NCBI GenBank assembly: GCA_946481105.1
Contig: CAMLMM010000002.1
Location: 1-64,000 of the forward strand
Direction: 5' to 3'
DNA: 64,000 nt
Source: an uncultured Alphaproteobacteria bacterium
GTDB taxonomy: Bacteria > Pseudomonadota > Alphaproteobacteria > Micavibrionales > Micavibrionaceae
In this document: positions 1-8,828 of the stretch, piece after piece
Layout: every line of letters begins with the position of its first letter
Position numbering within the stretch: position 1 is the stretch's first letter
Made by a program: the position numbers and the translations under genes
The notes under the pieces: generated by a model
What the model was told of the DNA's origin: nothing
Database searches by the model: none
Seen by the model: the letters and a program-made list of their open reading frames with translations, nothing else

Positions 1-1202
1 CAGGCAGATGCATCACCGTGGGCGCAGATCGTATGACCCTCTATTTCCTTGGTCAGTTCAATCAACATATCGATTTCCTCGACCGAGGCATTCCCTTTCG
101 CCATGCGCTGCATAATGCGGTAAAGCCAGCCCGTTCCCTCGCGGCATGGCGTGCACTGGCCACAGCTTTCGTGCATATAGAAATGAGTCAACCGGGCAAT
201 GGCGCCAACGATATCTGTAGATTTATCCATGACGATAACACCGGCGGTGCCCAGACCGCTCTGAACCGCGCGCAGAGAATCGAAATCCATCAGCACGGTA
301 TCGCAGATATGTTTTGGCAGAAGCGGCGTCGATGACCCGCCCGGAATAATCGCTAGAAGGTTATCCCAGCCACCGCGGACACCACCAGCATGTTTCTCAA
401 TAAGTTCCTTCAGCGGAATGCCCATTGATTCTTCGACATTGCAGGGATTGTTCACATGACCGGAAATGCAGAACAGTTTCGTTCCGGTATTTTTTTCATC
501 CTTGCCGATGCCCGCGAACCACGCGCCGCTACGGCGCAGGATAGTCGGCGCGACAGCAATCGTTTCCACGTTATTGACCGTAGTCGGGCAGGCATACAGC
601 CCTGCCCCAGCCGGGAATGGCGGCTTATTTCGCGGTTGGCCTTTTTTACCTTCAATGCTTTCAATCAATGCCGTTTCTTCACCGCAGATATAGGCTCCGC
701 CCCCACGGTGCAGAACTACATCAAAATCCCATCCGGACCCGGCGGCATTTTTACCCAGCAGCCCGGCATCATACGCTTCGCGTATCGCCTGGTTGATCGT
801 CGATCCCTCATTATAGAACTCACCGCGCATATAGATGTACGCGCGGTTGGCTCCCATCGCAAATCCTGCAATTAGGGCACCTTCCAGCAATTTATGGGGT
901 TCATGGCGAAGAATATCACGGTCCTTGCATGTACCTGGCTCCGACTCGTCGGCATTGATAACAAGGTAATGCGGACGGCCATCCGACACTTTCGGCATAA
1001 AGGACCATTTCATGCCTGTCGGGAATCCCGCTCCGCCGCGTCCACGCAAGCCGGATTTTTTCATCTCATCAATGATCCAATCACGCCCCTTGGCGATAAT
1101 ATCTTTTGTATTATCCCAATCCCCCCGCGCCTTGGCCGCCGATAATCCATGAGATTCCCATCCATAGATATTGGTAAAAATACGGTCTTGATCGGCAAGC
1201 AT
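1..1202 (-). CDS. nuoF: NADH-quinone oxidoreductase subunit F (3' end beyond window)
   Basis: Flavoprotein subunit of respiratory complex I: binds NADH and FMN and passes electrons to a 4Fe-4S cluster on the cytoplasmic arm. About 400 residues are visible, beginning MLADQDRIF; the gene runs off the left edge within roughly the last 30 residues. The glycine-rich FMN/NADH loop [13 protein letters not shown] is at residues 51-63. The N3 cluster ligands are visible as ESCGQCTPC near residue 346 and a fourth Cys in HTICAHGD near residue 393. The ATG at 1202 is chosen because similarity starts there. The gene directly upstream on the same strand is an AraC-type regulator, not nuoE, so nuoF seems detached from a classic nuo operon. 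A sigma70-like promoter lies in the gap. Identity is very secure. Confidence 0.96.
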   Translation of the reverse strand, partial: MLADQDRIFTNIYGWESHGLSAAKARGDWDNTKDIIAKGRDWIIDEMKKSGLRGRGGAGFPTGMKWSFMPKVSDGRPHYLVINADESEPGTCKDRDILRHEPHKLLEGALIAGFAMGANRAYIYMRGEFYNEGSTINQAIREAYDAGLLGKNAAGSGWDFDVVLHRGGGAYICGEETALIESIEGKKGQPRNKPPFPAGAGLYACPTTVNNVETIAVAPTILRRSGAWFAGIGKDEKNTGTKLFCISGHVNNPCNVEESMGIPLKELIEKHAGGVRGGWDNLLAIIPGGSSTPLLPKHICDTVLMDFDSLRAVQSGLGTAGVIVMDKSTDIVGAIARLTHFYMHESCGQCTPCREGTGWLYRIMQRMAKGNASVEEIDMLIELTKEIEGHTICAHGDASA

Positions 1203-1239
1203 AGGTTTCTCCGCGGAAACAATAGGTTATGGTGTTACG

Positions 1240-1268
1240 TGTATAACGAAAACAGGACAACTGTTCAA
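1240..1268 (-). promoter_or_regulatory. Putative sigma70-type promoter for nuoF
   Basis: On the minus strand a TTGAAC box (1263-1268) is followed by a 17-nt spacer and TATACA (1240-1245), about 38 nt upstream of the nuoF ATG. Box quality is moderate. A promoter is expected here because the upstream neighbour belongs to an unrelated cluster. Confidence 0.45.
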
Positions 1269-1282
1269 TATTAGCCGATTTT

Positions 1283-2326
1283 TTATGCTGATTTTTTTCG
1301 CTGGCGGTAATCGCTGGGGGACATACCCATAACTTCTTTAAAAACCCTATTAAAGGTAGGAAGCGAATTAAATCCGACCTCCTCGGCTATAACCGTGATC
1401 GCCGCCGTTGTCTGTTCCAGCAATTGCAAGGAATCCCTAACTCTCAGCTCATTTATCACTTGCGGCAATGATTTTCCGAAATAAAAATTAACGACTTTCG
1501 ATACTCTTGCCTCTGATGAATTAAGCTCGCGAGCCAGATGTGCACGTGAAAAGCTTGTTTCCTGATAGACTTTGTCTTCCTCAAGCAATCTTTTAATTTC
1601 ACTCAGCAAATTATTGTCTTCATTAGATAGTGCGCTTTCATCAACACTAGCTTTTTTCAATTTTACGGCCGGGGGATAAATGCGAAACAGACTGGTGGAT
1701 GCCAGGTAAACAAGGCCAACCCCCAAAATATCCCGCGCCAGCAAGTATGTAGATAATTCAGCTGCGTTAAACAGGTAAGTTATATCAAGGGCCATAAAGC
1801 CGATATTAATCAATAAAACAGAGATGATAAGCCAATACCGCTCACCCTTCGCGTCTTTCTCTTCCCGCAATAAAGCGAAGTTTTGCCGGCCTATCCACAG
1901 GGTAAATAAAGAGACTCCCGCACAGAGAACATTCAATACGCTCCAAGCCTCAGTTTCTTCCAGAAATGTTCCGCCATATATTTTCCCCGCAAGTAACAGT
2001 AAGACCGGCACTAAAAGAACAAACCAGGCACGCGGCCGCGGCAAGGCCCCAAGGTCAATAATCTGATGAATAAGAAGCACGGACACGGCGGGAACAGCCA
2101 TCCAAACCCCCGCGTGCCATAGCCGGAACACCGGATAATCCTCAAAATGACGTCCGCCAAAATCCAGCAAAAAACAGCTGGATAACGTTATAAAGCAAAG
2201 AAACGGGACAATAATATACCGGATATGCCCTGCGCGGGAGACTATATAGACAAGGACCGCCACCGTTTGCACCAACCCCAATATGGCGCATAACTCCAGT
2301 AACGAAAAGTCTAGCGAATTACTCAT
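1283..2326 (-). CDS. AraC-family regulator with N-terminal multi-pass membrane domain
   Basis: About 347 residues. The first ~210 are a run of hydrophobic segments predicting some six or seven membrane helices. The last ~95 form an AraC-type double helix-turn-helix, with the signature tail EEVGFNSLPTFNRVFKEVMG then SPSDYRQ. Such membrane-anchored AraC proteins are known as one-component sensors. The ATG at 2326 is preferred over one at 2392 because it overlaps the upstream stop by 8 nt (ATGAGTAA), whereas 2392 would cut deeply into that gene. The gene is last in the minus-strand pilus cluster and looks co-transcribed with it. Its ligand and targets are unknown; control of the pilus genes is inference from position. 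Confidence 0.85.
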   Translation of the reverse strand: MSNSLDFSLLELCAILGLVQTVAVLVYIVSRAGHIRYIIVPFLCFITLSSCFLLDFGGRHFEDYPVFRLWHAGVWMAVPAVSVLLIHQIIDLGALPRPRAWFVLLVPVLLLLAGKIYGGTFLEETEAWSVLNVLCAGVSLFTLWIGRQNFALLREEKDAKGERYWLIISVLLINIGFMALDITYLFNAAELSTYLLARDILGVGLVYLASTSLFRIYPPAVKLKKASVDESALSNEDNNLLSEIKRLLEEDKVYQETSFSRAHLARELNSSEARVSKVVNFYFGKSLPQVINELRVRDSLQLLEQTTAAITVIAEEVGFNSLPTFNRVFKEVMGMSPSDYRQRKKSA

Positions 2327-3050
2327 CCTTCTTACATAGGGGATCTTTTGTGCTTTGCACAGGGGATAAAATTGAGCCGCAAATGTAGTCAATAATAAAT
2401 TTCACCTCTATTGGATCCATAGTGTCAGCTTCGGTCTGCAGCATTTCCAGCATCATGCCATAAGCCATATCTTTATCGCCCATATCGGATGCAATAATCG
2501 CCTTCATCTGCAATGGCCACGCCGGCATACCCGGTTTATAGGTAGCCGCCAATTCTTCAGCCAAACTCAGCGCCAGCTTCATATCATTCATACGATGACG
2601 CGCCAGAAATACGGCCTGCCCCAGCCAGCGCCATTTATCCGCTGCCGGATCTTTGCCAACAACCCGTAGATACTCAATAAGCGGACCAAGCTCAGATGGG
2701 TCCTGACTTGCGCCAAAATAATATCCGGCCAGAAACGGGACATAATTCGACCGCCAGTTCAGTGAATGTTCCAGCATAAACCATGTTCCCAGATTGGGAT
2801 AATTATAATCTTTAAGGGCGATAACCTGCCCCGTATTGTTGCCGAATGACTGCAAGGTGATAGCCAAAGACCTGTAAGCCATTTCCTCATCACCCAGAAA
2901 AGCTGCCGTGGCACCCAATCTGGATGGCGCAGGGGGAACATTTCCCCACAGAGGAAGGCGGTGATTATTTTTATGCCAGACAACAAAATTGGCTATTACT
3001 GCCAACCCCAGCAAGAAATACAGCTTCATGCCTTGCGCCTGAAAGCTCAT
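2319..3050 (-). CDS. Unrecognised membrane-anchored protein with TPR-like helices
   Basis: 243 residues with a single N-terminal hydrophobic segment (about residues 8-24) that could be a signal anchor. The rest is helical and rich in the small/aromatic pattern of TPR repeats (for example LGDEEMAYRSLAI and MGDKDMAYGMML). No family is recognised with certainty. It sits directly after the ABC-2 permease gene (1-nt gap) and overlaps the AraC-type regulator by 8 nt, so it is probably translated with both. A second possible start is Met-8 (3029), which would put the hydrophobic stretch right at the N terminus. A role as a periplasmic partner of the ABC permease or the pilus is inference only. Confidence 0.7.
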   Translation of the reverse strand: MSFQAQGMKLYFLLGLAVIANFVVWHKNNHRLPLWGNVPPAPSRLGATAAFLGDEEMAYRSLAITLQSFGNNTGQVIALKDYNYPNLGTWFMLEHSLNWRSNYVPFLAGYYFGASQDPSELGPLIEYLRVVGKDPAADKWRWLGQAVFLARHRMNDMKLALSLAEELAATYKPGMPAWPLQMKAIIASDMGDKDMAYGMMLEMLQTEADTMDPIEVKFIIDYICGSILSPVQSTKDPLCKKDE

Positions 3051-3051
3051 A

Positions 3052-3828
3052 TTAAAACTGCCGCCGTTTCAGATCAAAATATGTTGCGAGAGTAATTAAC
3101 GCCAGAAAGGCAGCCGACTGCATAACGATAAATAGCCAGTCATTTATCTCTCCCCCGCCATAAATTAACCATGATGTCTGCGCCATCAAATCAAGCCGGG
3201 GAATAAATACTGAAATCAACTGCATGATTAAGCCTAGGGTTTTACCAACAATGTCTGGTAATCCAGCGGCTCCTCCGTGATGGACGATGGAAAGCAACTG
3301 CCCCATTAAGCGCGCCAGAATATAAAAACCGAACGTAGCCATACCCGCCGATACGGGACTTGATAAAATCATGGCAAAAAAGAAGGCTACATTGACTATG
3401 AGTATAAACTCAAACGTCACGCCAAATGACCATAGAAACAATCCCTGAATCGCTTCGTAACGCGACGACAGCGCGGCAATTACCAGAGATAAGAAAACAC
3501 CGCAGGCCAGAGCCAGAAGGCTGAAAGCCAAAGACTGCGAAAACACAAAATTGCGCCGCGACAGGGGGCGGGTTAATAAGAACTCAACATCGCGTGAATC
3601 AAATGACCGCCGCACAAAAAATACGGTGAAAAGGGTCAGGCCCATCAGCAAGATAATACGTAAGCCACTCGCCATATAAGTAAGAACAAACTGGCCCTGT
3701 TCAATGATTGCCGCGGAGGCCGAGAATATTGATAAGCAGACACCAAGTATGGATACTATAAGCATAGCCCATAGCAGACGATCCCGCACTGCCGCCATTA
3801 ATACATAACGGACAAGTATCAACGACAT
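3052..3828 (-). CDS. ABC-2 type transporter permease
   Basis: 258 residues with about six hydrophobic segments and the ABC-2 layout. The family-typical cytoplasmic stretch after helix 2 is present (RRSFDSRDVEFLLTRPLSRR). It has no ATPase of its own. The likely partner is the ABC ATPase at 10683-11420 in the same minus-strand cluster, separated from it by five pilus genes. A ribosome-binding site (GAGGG) precedes the ATG. The substrate is unknown. In Myxococcus, the ABC pair PilH/PilI is encoded among type IV pilus genes and is needed for pilus export; an equivalent role here is inference. Confidence 0.85.
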   Translation of the reverse strand: MSLILVRYVLMAAVRDRLLWAMLIVSILGVCLSIFSASAAIIEQGQFVLTYMASGLRIILLMGLTLFTVFFVRRSFDSRDVEFLLTRPLSRRNFVFSQSLAFSLLALACGVFLSLVIAALSSRYEAIQGLFLWSFGVTFEFILIVNVAFFFAMILSSPVSAGMATFGFYILARLMGQLLSIVHHGGAAGLPDIVGKTLGLIMQLISVFIPRLDLMAQTSWLIYGGGEINDWLFIVMQSAAFLALITLATYFDLKRRQF

Positions 3829-3842
3829 TCTACCCTCAATGA

Positions 3843-5885
3843 TTAAAGTTTTGTGGGACGTCTATCCTGACTGAAAGTGCGATATAGCTCGCGGTCAGTC
3901 TGATGGATGGAATCGGACGCACTATCAAGAATCGTCGCCTTCAGGAAAATGACCAATTCCGTTTTCTGGGCTTTATCTCCCTGATTACGGAACAGGCTTC
4001 CCAGAACGGGAATTTCGCTTGCCACCGGAAGGCCCTCTTGTGTCGAAGATACGTTATCTTGCAACAACCCTCCCATGACCATCATTTCACCCGATTTGAT
4101 ATTCAGAACGGAATCGACTTCCTGAACATTCACAATCGGGATGTTTGATGCGATATCAATATTGGATGAAGCGGCGACAAAGGCAACCCCAGGATCTTCC
4201 ACAAACCCTTTGATTTTTGTTACGGTCGGGCGCACCTGTAGCGAAACCACCCGGTCATCGAGGTTGATCGACGGCAGGACGTTAATAAGCACGCCCTCCG
4301 GAACCGTTTTAATCGTCGTATCCACTGTGGTTGAAGCTGGCGTATTAACCGTGGCCTCGGTCCTGTCAACGTCCACCTCAAAGTAAACCTGATTTTGCGC
4401 AACGTTAAGAACGGATGATTGATTGTTCAACACTGTCAGGCGCGGTGATGCCAGCGCGTGGACCGTTCCGAAGCGGGATAGTGCCGAAACAAAAGATGAC
4501 AGGTCGCTACCCGCAAAACCGAAGGTGACAACATTTGTTGTCGTTGGGTTCATAACCGGCTTGGCAAATGTGCCTGTGAATCCAAAGTCACCAATGTCAC
4601 GAACCAGATCCCAGTTAATCCCTGCCGCAAATTCGTCCGTCAGCGAAACCTCAAGCACCTTGGCTTCAATCAGAACCTGCGATGTCGTGGCGCGTTTCAA
4701 TTGCACAAGATAATCAGCCACCTTTTTCTGGACGCGCTCATTAGCGTAAACAGAAATTATGCCCGCCTGCTTATTAATTGAATAGGCCGGGGTAAACACA
4801 ACGTCATTCTGGTTGGCATCCCCTCCTGCAGAGAGCGCGGTTGGGAGCGATTCAACCTTCAATACCGGAGCTTGAGCTGGGGTTTGCTGCCCGCTCAAAG
4901 ACTGGGGGGCCGCCGGATCAACAACCGGGGCTGCCGCAGCAGGATTAACCGCTTGCGCTGGCGCAGCTGCACCCGCCTCCGAGGCTGGGGCTGTTGTTGC
5001 AGTCGGCGTTGTTTGATTTTCTTGCGTAACCATCTGAGGGCTGGAAATATAATCAGAAGCTCTTCCGCCCGCATGCGGGGTTACATCCCCCAAAGCCGCT
5101 GCATCAACAGGCGGAACAGGTGGATTAACTGCTGTAGGCGACGGAGCAGTAGCTGTAAGAGCCAGCACCGGATCTTCAGATGTACGCAGGTAGTTGCCTG
5201 AGGCATTGGAAGCCAGAATTTGCTTAATGTTAAGGTCCAGCTCAGCCCAGAAATCAGATTCCGATTTGCTATCAATTACAAACTGGGAACCACCACCAAC
5301 GCCTCCGCTCTCACCGCTGCCGGAGGCGACAGATACATCCGTCTTCACATTGCTTTGGTTTTTACGTACAAAGCTCAGATAATCCACTTTATAGTTCTGG
5401 CTGTACGGCGTATCTAATTCGATGCGCATCGATGTGTCATCCAGCTTATAACGCAAACCGGATATTTCGCAGATTTTATCAATCACTTCATCAAACGGAC
5501 GGTTACGGGCCGTAAAAATAATTGATCCCTTAATTCGCGGATCAAGTTCAACATCATAATCAGCCTGTTTCGCGAGTTCAAAGAGCGCCTCACGCAGAGG
5601 AATGCTTTGATTGATAGCAATAGACACCAGCGGCATCGGCTTAGCGTTCACAACATCATCGGCGACATAATCTTCAAGTTCCGGACCATTGCTGGCCATC
5701 ATGGCGGAGTTTTCCATGTCAGCCTGGCGTGGCGCCAAAGCGTCACGATAATCCTGAAACTCGCTATTCGTTGTCCTGTCAATTTTTGTAAGATTTGTTG
5801 CAAGATCACATGCGCTTACAGGCAGAAAAATCGTCAAGGCCGCCAGACTGGTAAAAGACAGCTTAGAACACGAAAATTTGTACAT
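3843..5885 (-). CDS. mshL: Type IV pilus secretin, MSHA-type lipoprotein (MshL/PilQ-like)
   Basis: Outer-membrane secretin that forms the gated channel through which the pilus leaves the cell. From the ATG at 5885 it has 680 residues: a lipoprotein signal ending PVSAC (lipid Cys near residue 26), an STN/N0-like domain at about 75-150, a second N-domain region, a Pro/Ala/Gln-rich linker at about 240-340, and a C-terminal secretin domain at about 400-665. That domain contains VPVASEIPVLGSLFR, the usual secretin signature region. An upstream ATG at 5930 is rejected because it would bury the lipobox. Known MSHA secretins are lipoproteins; PilQ-type secretins usually carry AMIN domains, absent here. 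The gene follows pilU by 99 nt. Confidence 0.92.
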   Translation of the reverse strand: MYKFSCSKLSFTSLAALTIFLPVSACDLATNLTKIDRTTNSEFQDYRDALAPRQADMENSAMMASNGPELEDYVADDVVNAKPMPLVSIAINQSIPLREALFELAKQADYDVELDPRIKGSIIFTARNRPFDEVIDKICEISGLRYKLDDTSMRIELDTPYSQNYKVDYLSFVRKNQSNVKTDVSVASGSGESGGVGGGSQFVIDSKSESDFWAELDLNIKQILASNASGNYLRTSEDPVLALTATAPSPTAVNPPVPPVDAAALGDVTPHAGGRASDYISSPQMVTQENQTTPTATTAPASEAGAAAPAQAVNPAAAAPVVDPAAPQSLSGQQTPAQAPVLKVESLPTALSAGGDANQNDVVFTPAYSINKQAGIISVYANERVQKKVADYLVQLKRATTSQVLIEAKVLEVSLTDEFAAGINWDLVRDIGDFGFTGTFAKPVMNPTTTNVVTFGFAGSDLSSFVSALSRFGTVHALASPRLTVLNNQSSVLNVAQNQVYFEVDVDRTEATVNTPASTTVDTTIKTVPEGVLINVLPSINLDDRVVSLQVRPTVTKIKGFVEDPGVAFVAASSNIDIASNIPIVNVQEVDSVLNIKSGEMMVMGGLLQDNVSSTQEGLPVASEIPVLGSLFRNQGDKAQKTELVIFLKATILDSASDSIHQTDRELYRTFSQDRRPTKL

Positions 5886-5984
5886 GATATTTTCTCTTGA
5901 AAATGAAGAAACGTGAACGAATGCCCCCAAGCGACTGAAAGCTTTTCCATGTTACTGTATTTTTAGGGTTTAGGCTATACGTGT

Positions 5985-7112
5985 TTATTCAGAAATATTA
6001 AATTGAGAGGTATCCAGACTAGACAGCCCCCCTGCCCCGGCACCCAAGCGTATTTTCTGGATTTTGATTTTCATATCACCGGGCATATCGCTCTGACTTA
6101 GCGCGACTTCCTCTGATATTTTTCCTTCCCGGAACAGATTCAGCAGGGACTGGTCGAACGTCATCATCCCGGCTGATTGATTCGTTGCCATCACCTCGGA
6201 TATTTTTGCAATCTTGCCTTCAAGGATCAGCTCTTTTATCAACCCCTCATTGAGCATGACTTCCATGGCGAGCGTCAAGCTGCCACTTACGGTACGGACC
6301 AGTCGCTGCGAAATAATGGCACGCAGGTTAGTCGCTAAATTCAGGCGAATCTGGCTATGATAATCTTCCGGGAACATATTCACGATACGTTCGATAGCCT
6401 GATACGAATTATTGGTATGGATAGTCGCCAGACACAAATGCCCTGTTTCTGCCGCCGTCAATGCCTGCTCCATTACTTCGCGATCTCTAATTTCCCCTAC
6501 CAGGATGACATCGGGACGCTGACGCAGCGCGTTTTTCAGGGCCACCGCATATGTCTCGGTATCAACGCCGACCTCACGCTGTGACACAACTGATTTTTTA
6601 TGTTCGTGATAATACTCAATCGGGTCTTCAATCGTGATGATATGCCCCTGAGTATTTGTGTTCCGGTAGTCGATCATTGAAGCCAAAGTCGTTGATTTTC
6701 CAGAGCCCGTCATACCCGTAACAAGGATCAGTCCGCGTTTCGTCAAGGTCAGATCAGAAAAAACTGACGGCAGATGCAGATCATGAAAAGATGGAATGCG
6801 CGAAATAATGCGCCTTATAACAAGTGCAGGCTGATGACGCTGTTGAAGAATATTCACGCGAAATCGACCTTTCGGACCCAGATCAATAGCTGTATTAAGC
6901 TCCATATGCAGTTCAAAGTCACGACGCTGCCGCGTGGTGAGAATACTGGCAAGGATGTCATTCATCTGCCCCGGATCAATAGGGCGCGTAATAATAGGTT
7001 CCAGCATATCGTCTACACGAAGCGTTGGAGGAAACCCAACCGTCAGGTAAAGATCCGTCGCGTTGCGACGGTCCATATCCATCAAATACGTGTAGATGAC
7101 TGGTTCGGTCAA
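5985..7112 (-). CDS. pilU: Type IV pilus retraction ATPase, PilU-like
   Basis: Cytoplasmic hexameric ATPase, accessory to PilT in pilus retraction. 375 residues. Walker A GMTGSGKST is at 133-141, the Asp box EDPIEYY near 162-168, the Walker B region DVILVGEIRD at 201-210 and the His box ATIHTN near 229-234. The segments SQREVGVDT and GHLCLATIHTNN are closer to PilU than PilT. The C terminus ends in a Gly/Ser-rich tail. Its ATG overlaps the pilT stop by 4 nt (ATGA), so translation is probably coupled. Assignment as PilU rather than a second PilT rests on motif resemblance. Confidence 0.88.
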   Translation of the reverse strand: MTEPVIYTYLMDMDRRNATDLYLTVGFPPTLRVDDMLEPIITRPIDPGQMNDILASILTTRQRRDFELHMELNTAIDLGPKGRFRVNILQQRHQPALVIRRIISRIPSFHDLHLPSVFSDLTLTKRGLILVTGMTGSGKSTTLASMIDYRNTNTQGHIITIEDPIEYYHEHKKSVVSQREVGVDTETYAVALKNALRQRPDVILVGEIRDREVMEQALTAAETGHLCLATIHTNNSYQAIERIVNMFPEDYHSQIRLNLATNLRAIISQRLVRTVSGSLTLAMEVMLNEGLIKELILEGKIAKISEVMATNQSAGMMTFDQSLLNLFREGKISEEVALSQSDMPGDMKIKIQKIRLGAGAGGLSSLDTSQFNISE

Positions 7113-8254
7113 AATGAGTACCCCTCGTTATCCGTGGCCGCACCCTGATTTTTATGTGGTTCACCCATCCTGGCCCCGCCAAGCGCAGCGGCCGCATTAC
7201 CCAGTTCCTGCCCCTGTTCATCGTCAGTGGCTTTCATCAACGCCTCACGCGCGCTTTCTGGGTCCACCAACCCTTGAGACAGAAGGCTTTGAATAGCATC
7301 TTCCATCGTAACCATGCCGTACCGCGTACCGGTTTGAATCATAGAATACATTTGCGGAATTTGGTTTTCACGTATCAGGTTTCTTACGGCATTTGTTCCC
7401 ACAAGAATTTCGTGGGCGGCTATACGCCCTTTTCCTTCCGGGCGACGCAGCAGGGTTTGCGCCACGACCCCCTGCAGCGAACTGGACAGCATCGACCTGA
7501 TCATATCCTTATCACCTGTTGGAAACACGTCGATAATACGGTCGATTGTTTTTGCAGCTGAACTGGAGTGCAACGTCCCAAAAACAAGGTGGCCCGTTTC
7601 TGCCGCCGTCAAAGCCAGCGAAATAGTTTCATGGTCACGCATCTCCCCCACCAGGATAACATCCGGGTCCTCACGCAGCGCGCTTTTTAACGCGCGGCTG
7701 AAGCTATGCGTATCATTGCCAAGCTCACGGTGATTGACTAACGATTTTTTTGATGTGTGAAAAAATTCAACCGGATCTTCGACAGTCAGGATGTGCTTTC
7801 CCATCGTCTCATTAATATGGTTGATCATCGAGGCCAGCGTTGTGGATTTACCGGAACCTGTTGGTCCCGTTACAAGAACAATTCCTTTATCAAGCTCGGC
7901 AAAGCGACGCATGATTGGCGGCAGATCAAGCTCTTCCATTGTCGGAATAACAGATGGAATTGTCCGGAACACCGCGGCCGAGCCAATACGGTTTGTGAAC
8001 GCATTCACACGAAATCGCGCCTTCTCCCCAAAAGAAATAGCGAAGTCATGCTCCAGATTTTTTTCATACTCGGCGCGCTGATCGTCCGTCATGATTGAAT
8101 AAAGCATGCCGCGAATAGCTTCATTGGTAAGCGGCTCCGATTTCAGGCGCTTTAATGTGCCATGCACGCGTACAATCGGCGGGTTGTTTGCACTAAGATG
8201 CAAATCCGACGCATTATTCTGCATAACGAAGGCGAGAAGCTGGGTAATATCCAT
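7109..8254 (-). CDS. pilT: Type IV pilus retraction ATPase PilT
   Basis: Hexameric motor that disassembles pilin from the base and drives retraction and twitching. 381 residues, slightly longer than typical because of a low-complexity Gly/Ala/Asn tail. Walker A GPTGSGKST is at 130-138, Asp box VEDPVEF near 158-164, Walker B DVILVGEMRD at 198-207, and the His box GTLHSSS follows. The PilT-specific AIRNLIRE-like motif is present as AVRNLIREN in the C-terminal domain. The start has a near-perfect Shine-Dalgarno (AGGAGG, 7-8 nt spacing). PilT plus PilU indicates a retractable type IVa-style pilus rather than the Tad pilus common in this class. Confidence 0.95.
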   Translation of the reverse strand: MDITQLLAFVMQNNASDLHLSANNPPIVRVHGTLKRLKSEPLTNEAIRGMLYSIMTDDQRAEYEKNLEHDFAISFGEKARFRVNAFTNRIGSAAVFRTIPSVIPTMEELDLPPIMRRFAELDKGIVLVTGPTGSGKSTTLASMINHINETMGKHILTVEDPVEFFHTSKKSLVNHRELGNDTHSFSRALKSALREDPDVILVGEMRDHETISLALTAAETGHLVFGTLHSSSAAKTIDRIIDVFPTGDKDMIRSMLSSSLQGVVAQTLLRRPEGKGRIAAHEILVGTNAVRNLIRENQIPQMYSMIQTGTRYGMVTMEDAIQSLLSQGLVDPESAREALMKATDDEQGQELGNAAAALGGARMGEPHKNQGAATDNEGYSF

Positions 8255-8330
8255 ATTATTTTCCTCCTGGGAACACGCGGGAACCCGCTTCTTATTTTTA
8301 CCTTTTAATTACAAACGGAAAGTAAAGATT

Positions 8331-8825
8331 TTAAAATACCTTTACTATTATATTGAGAATAACCAAAACTACCAGTCCAAGCGTAACCATTCGCATATAA
8401 ACCGGTACAAACTGGCCTTTCATTGACATCTGCGCCGCCGCAAGAAAAAAAGGCAGGCCCGCCAGAGTGATGAAGAATGAAATTGATATTCCGTAGACAG
8501 CCATCGCTGCCACCGTCAAGCCTCCAGCCGACAGTTCGGTCATTGGATAGGCCGCACTGATGGATGCGCGGCAATAACGGCAATGCCCACGCAGCAGAAG
8601 CCAGGAAAAAAGGGGCACAAGGTCATACCAGGCCAGCTGATGACGGCAATTGGGACAGCGGGAGCGCGCCGCCCCCTCACCTTTGGACTTAAATATCCAG
8701 CTTGAACTACTGGCCGTTCTATCGGCAATCGCAGTGGAAAAACTGCCTAAACAAACACCGACAAGAAAACCTGCGGCAAGCAACAGCAGTCGGCCCAGCG
8801 GGTCTGACCACAGATTGTCCAGCAT
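8331..8825 (-). CDS. Truncated prepilin-peptidase homologue (zinc/methyltransferase half, no catalytic Asp pair)
   Basis: 164 residues matching only the N-terminal half of PilD/GspO prepilin peptidases. GVCLGSF is at 23-29, followed by a zinc tetracysteine CPNC...CRYC (Cys 57, 60, 82, 85) and the AAYPMTE segment. Full-length enzymes (~260-290 aa) continue into an aspartyl-protease domain with one Asp in an I-D-x5-I-P segment and a second in GxGD. Here the first Asp position is Ser-134 (AQMSMKGQFVP) and the protein ends before any GxGD. Only 76 nt separate it from pilT, so a frameshifted remainder does not fit. It should not cleave prepilins; a methyltransferase-only or scaffold role is possible. 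An active PilD is presumably elsewhere. Confidence 0.85.
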   Translation of the reverse strand: MLDNLWSDPLGRLLLLAAGFLVGVCLGSFSTAIADRTASSSSWIFKSKGEGAARSRCPNCRHQLAWYDLVPLFSWLLLRGHCRYCRASISAAYPMTELSAGGLTVAAMAVYGISISFFITLAGLPFFLAAAQMSMKGQFVPVYMRMVTLGLVVLVILNIIVKVF

Positions 8826-8828
8826 GAA

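Noticed and set aside
4872..5201. Arg/Cys-rich plus-strand frame opposite the secretin linker
   Set aside because: Low-complexity antisense of the Pro/Ala/Gln-rich linker; no coding signals.
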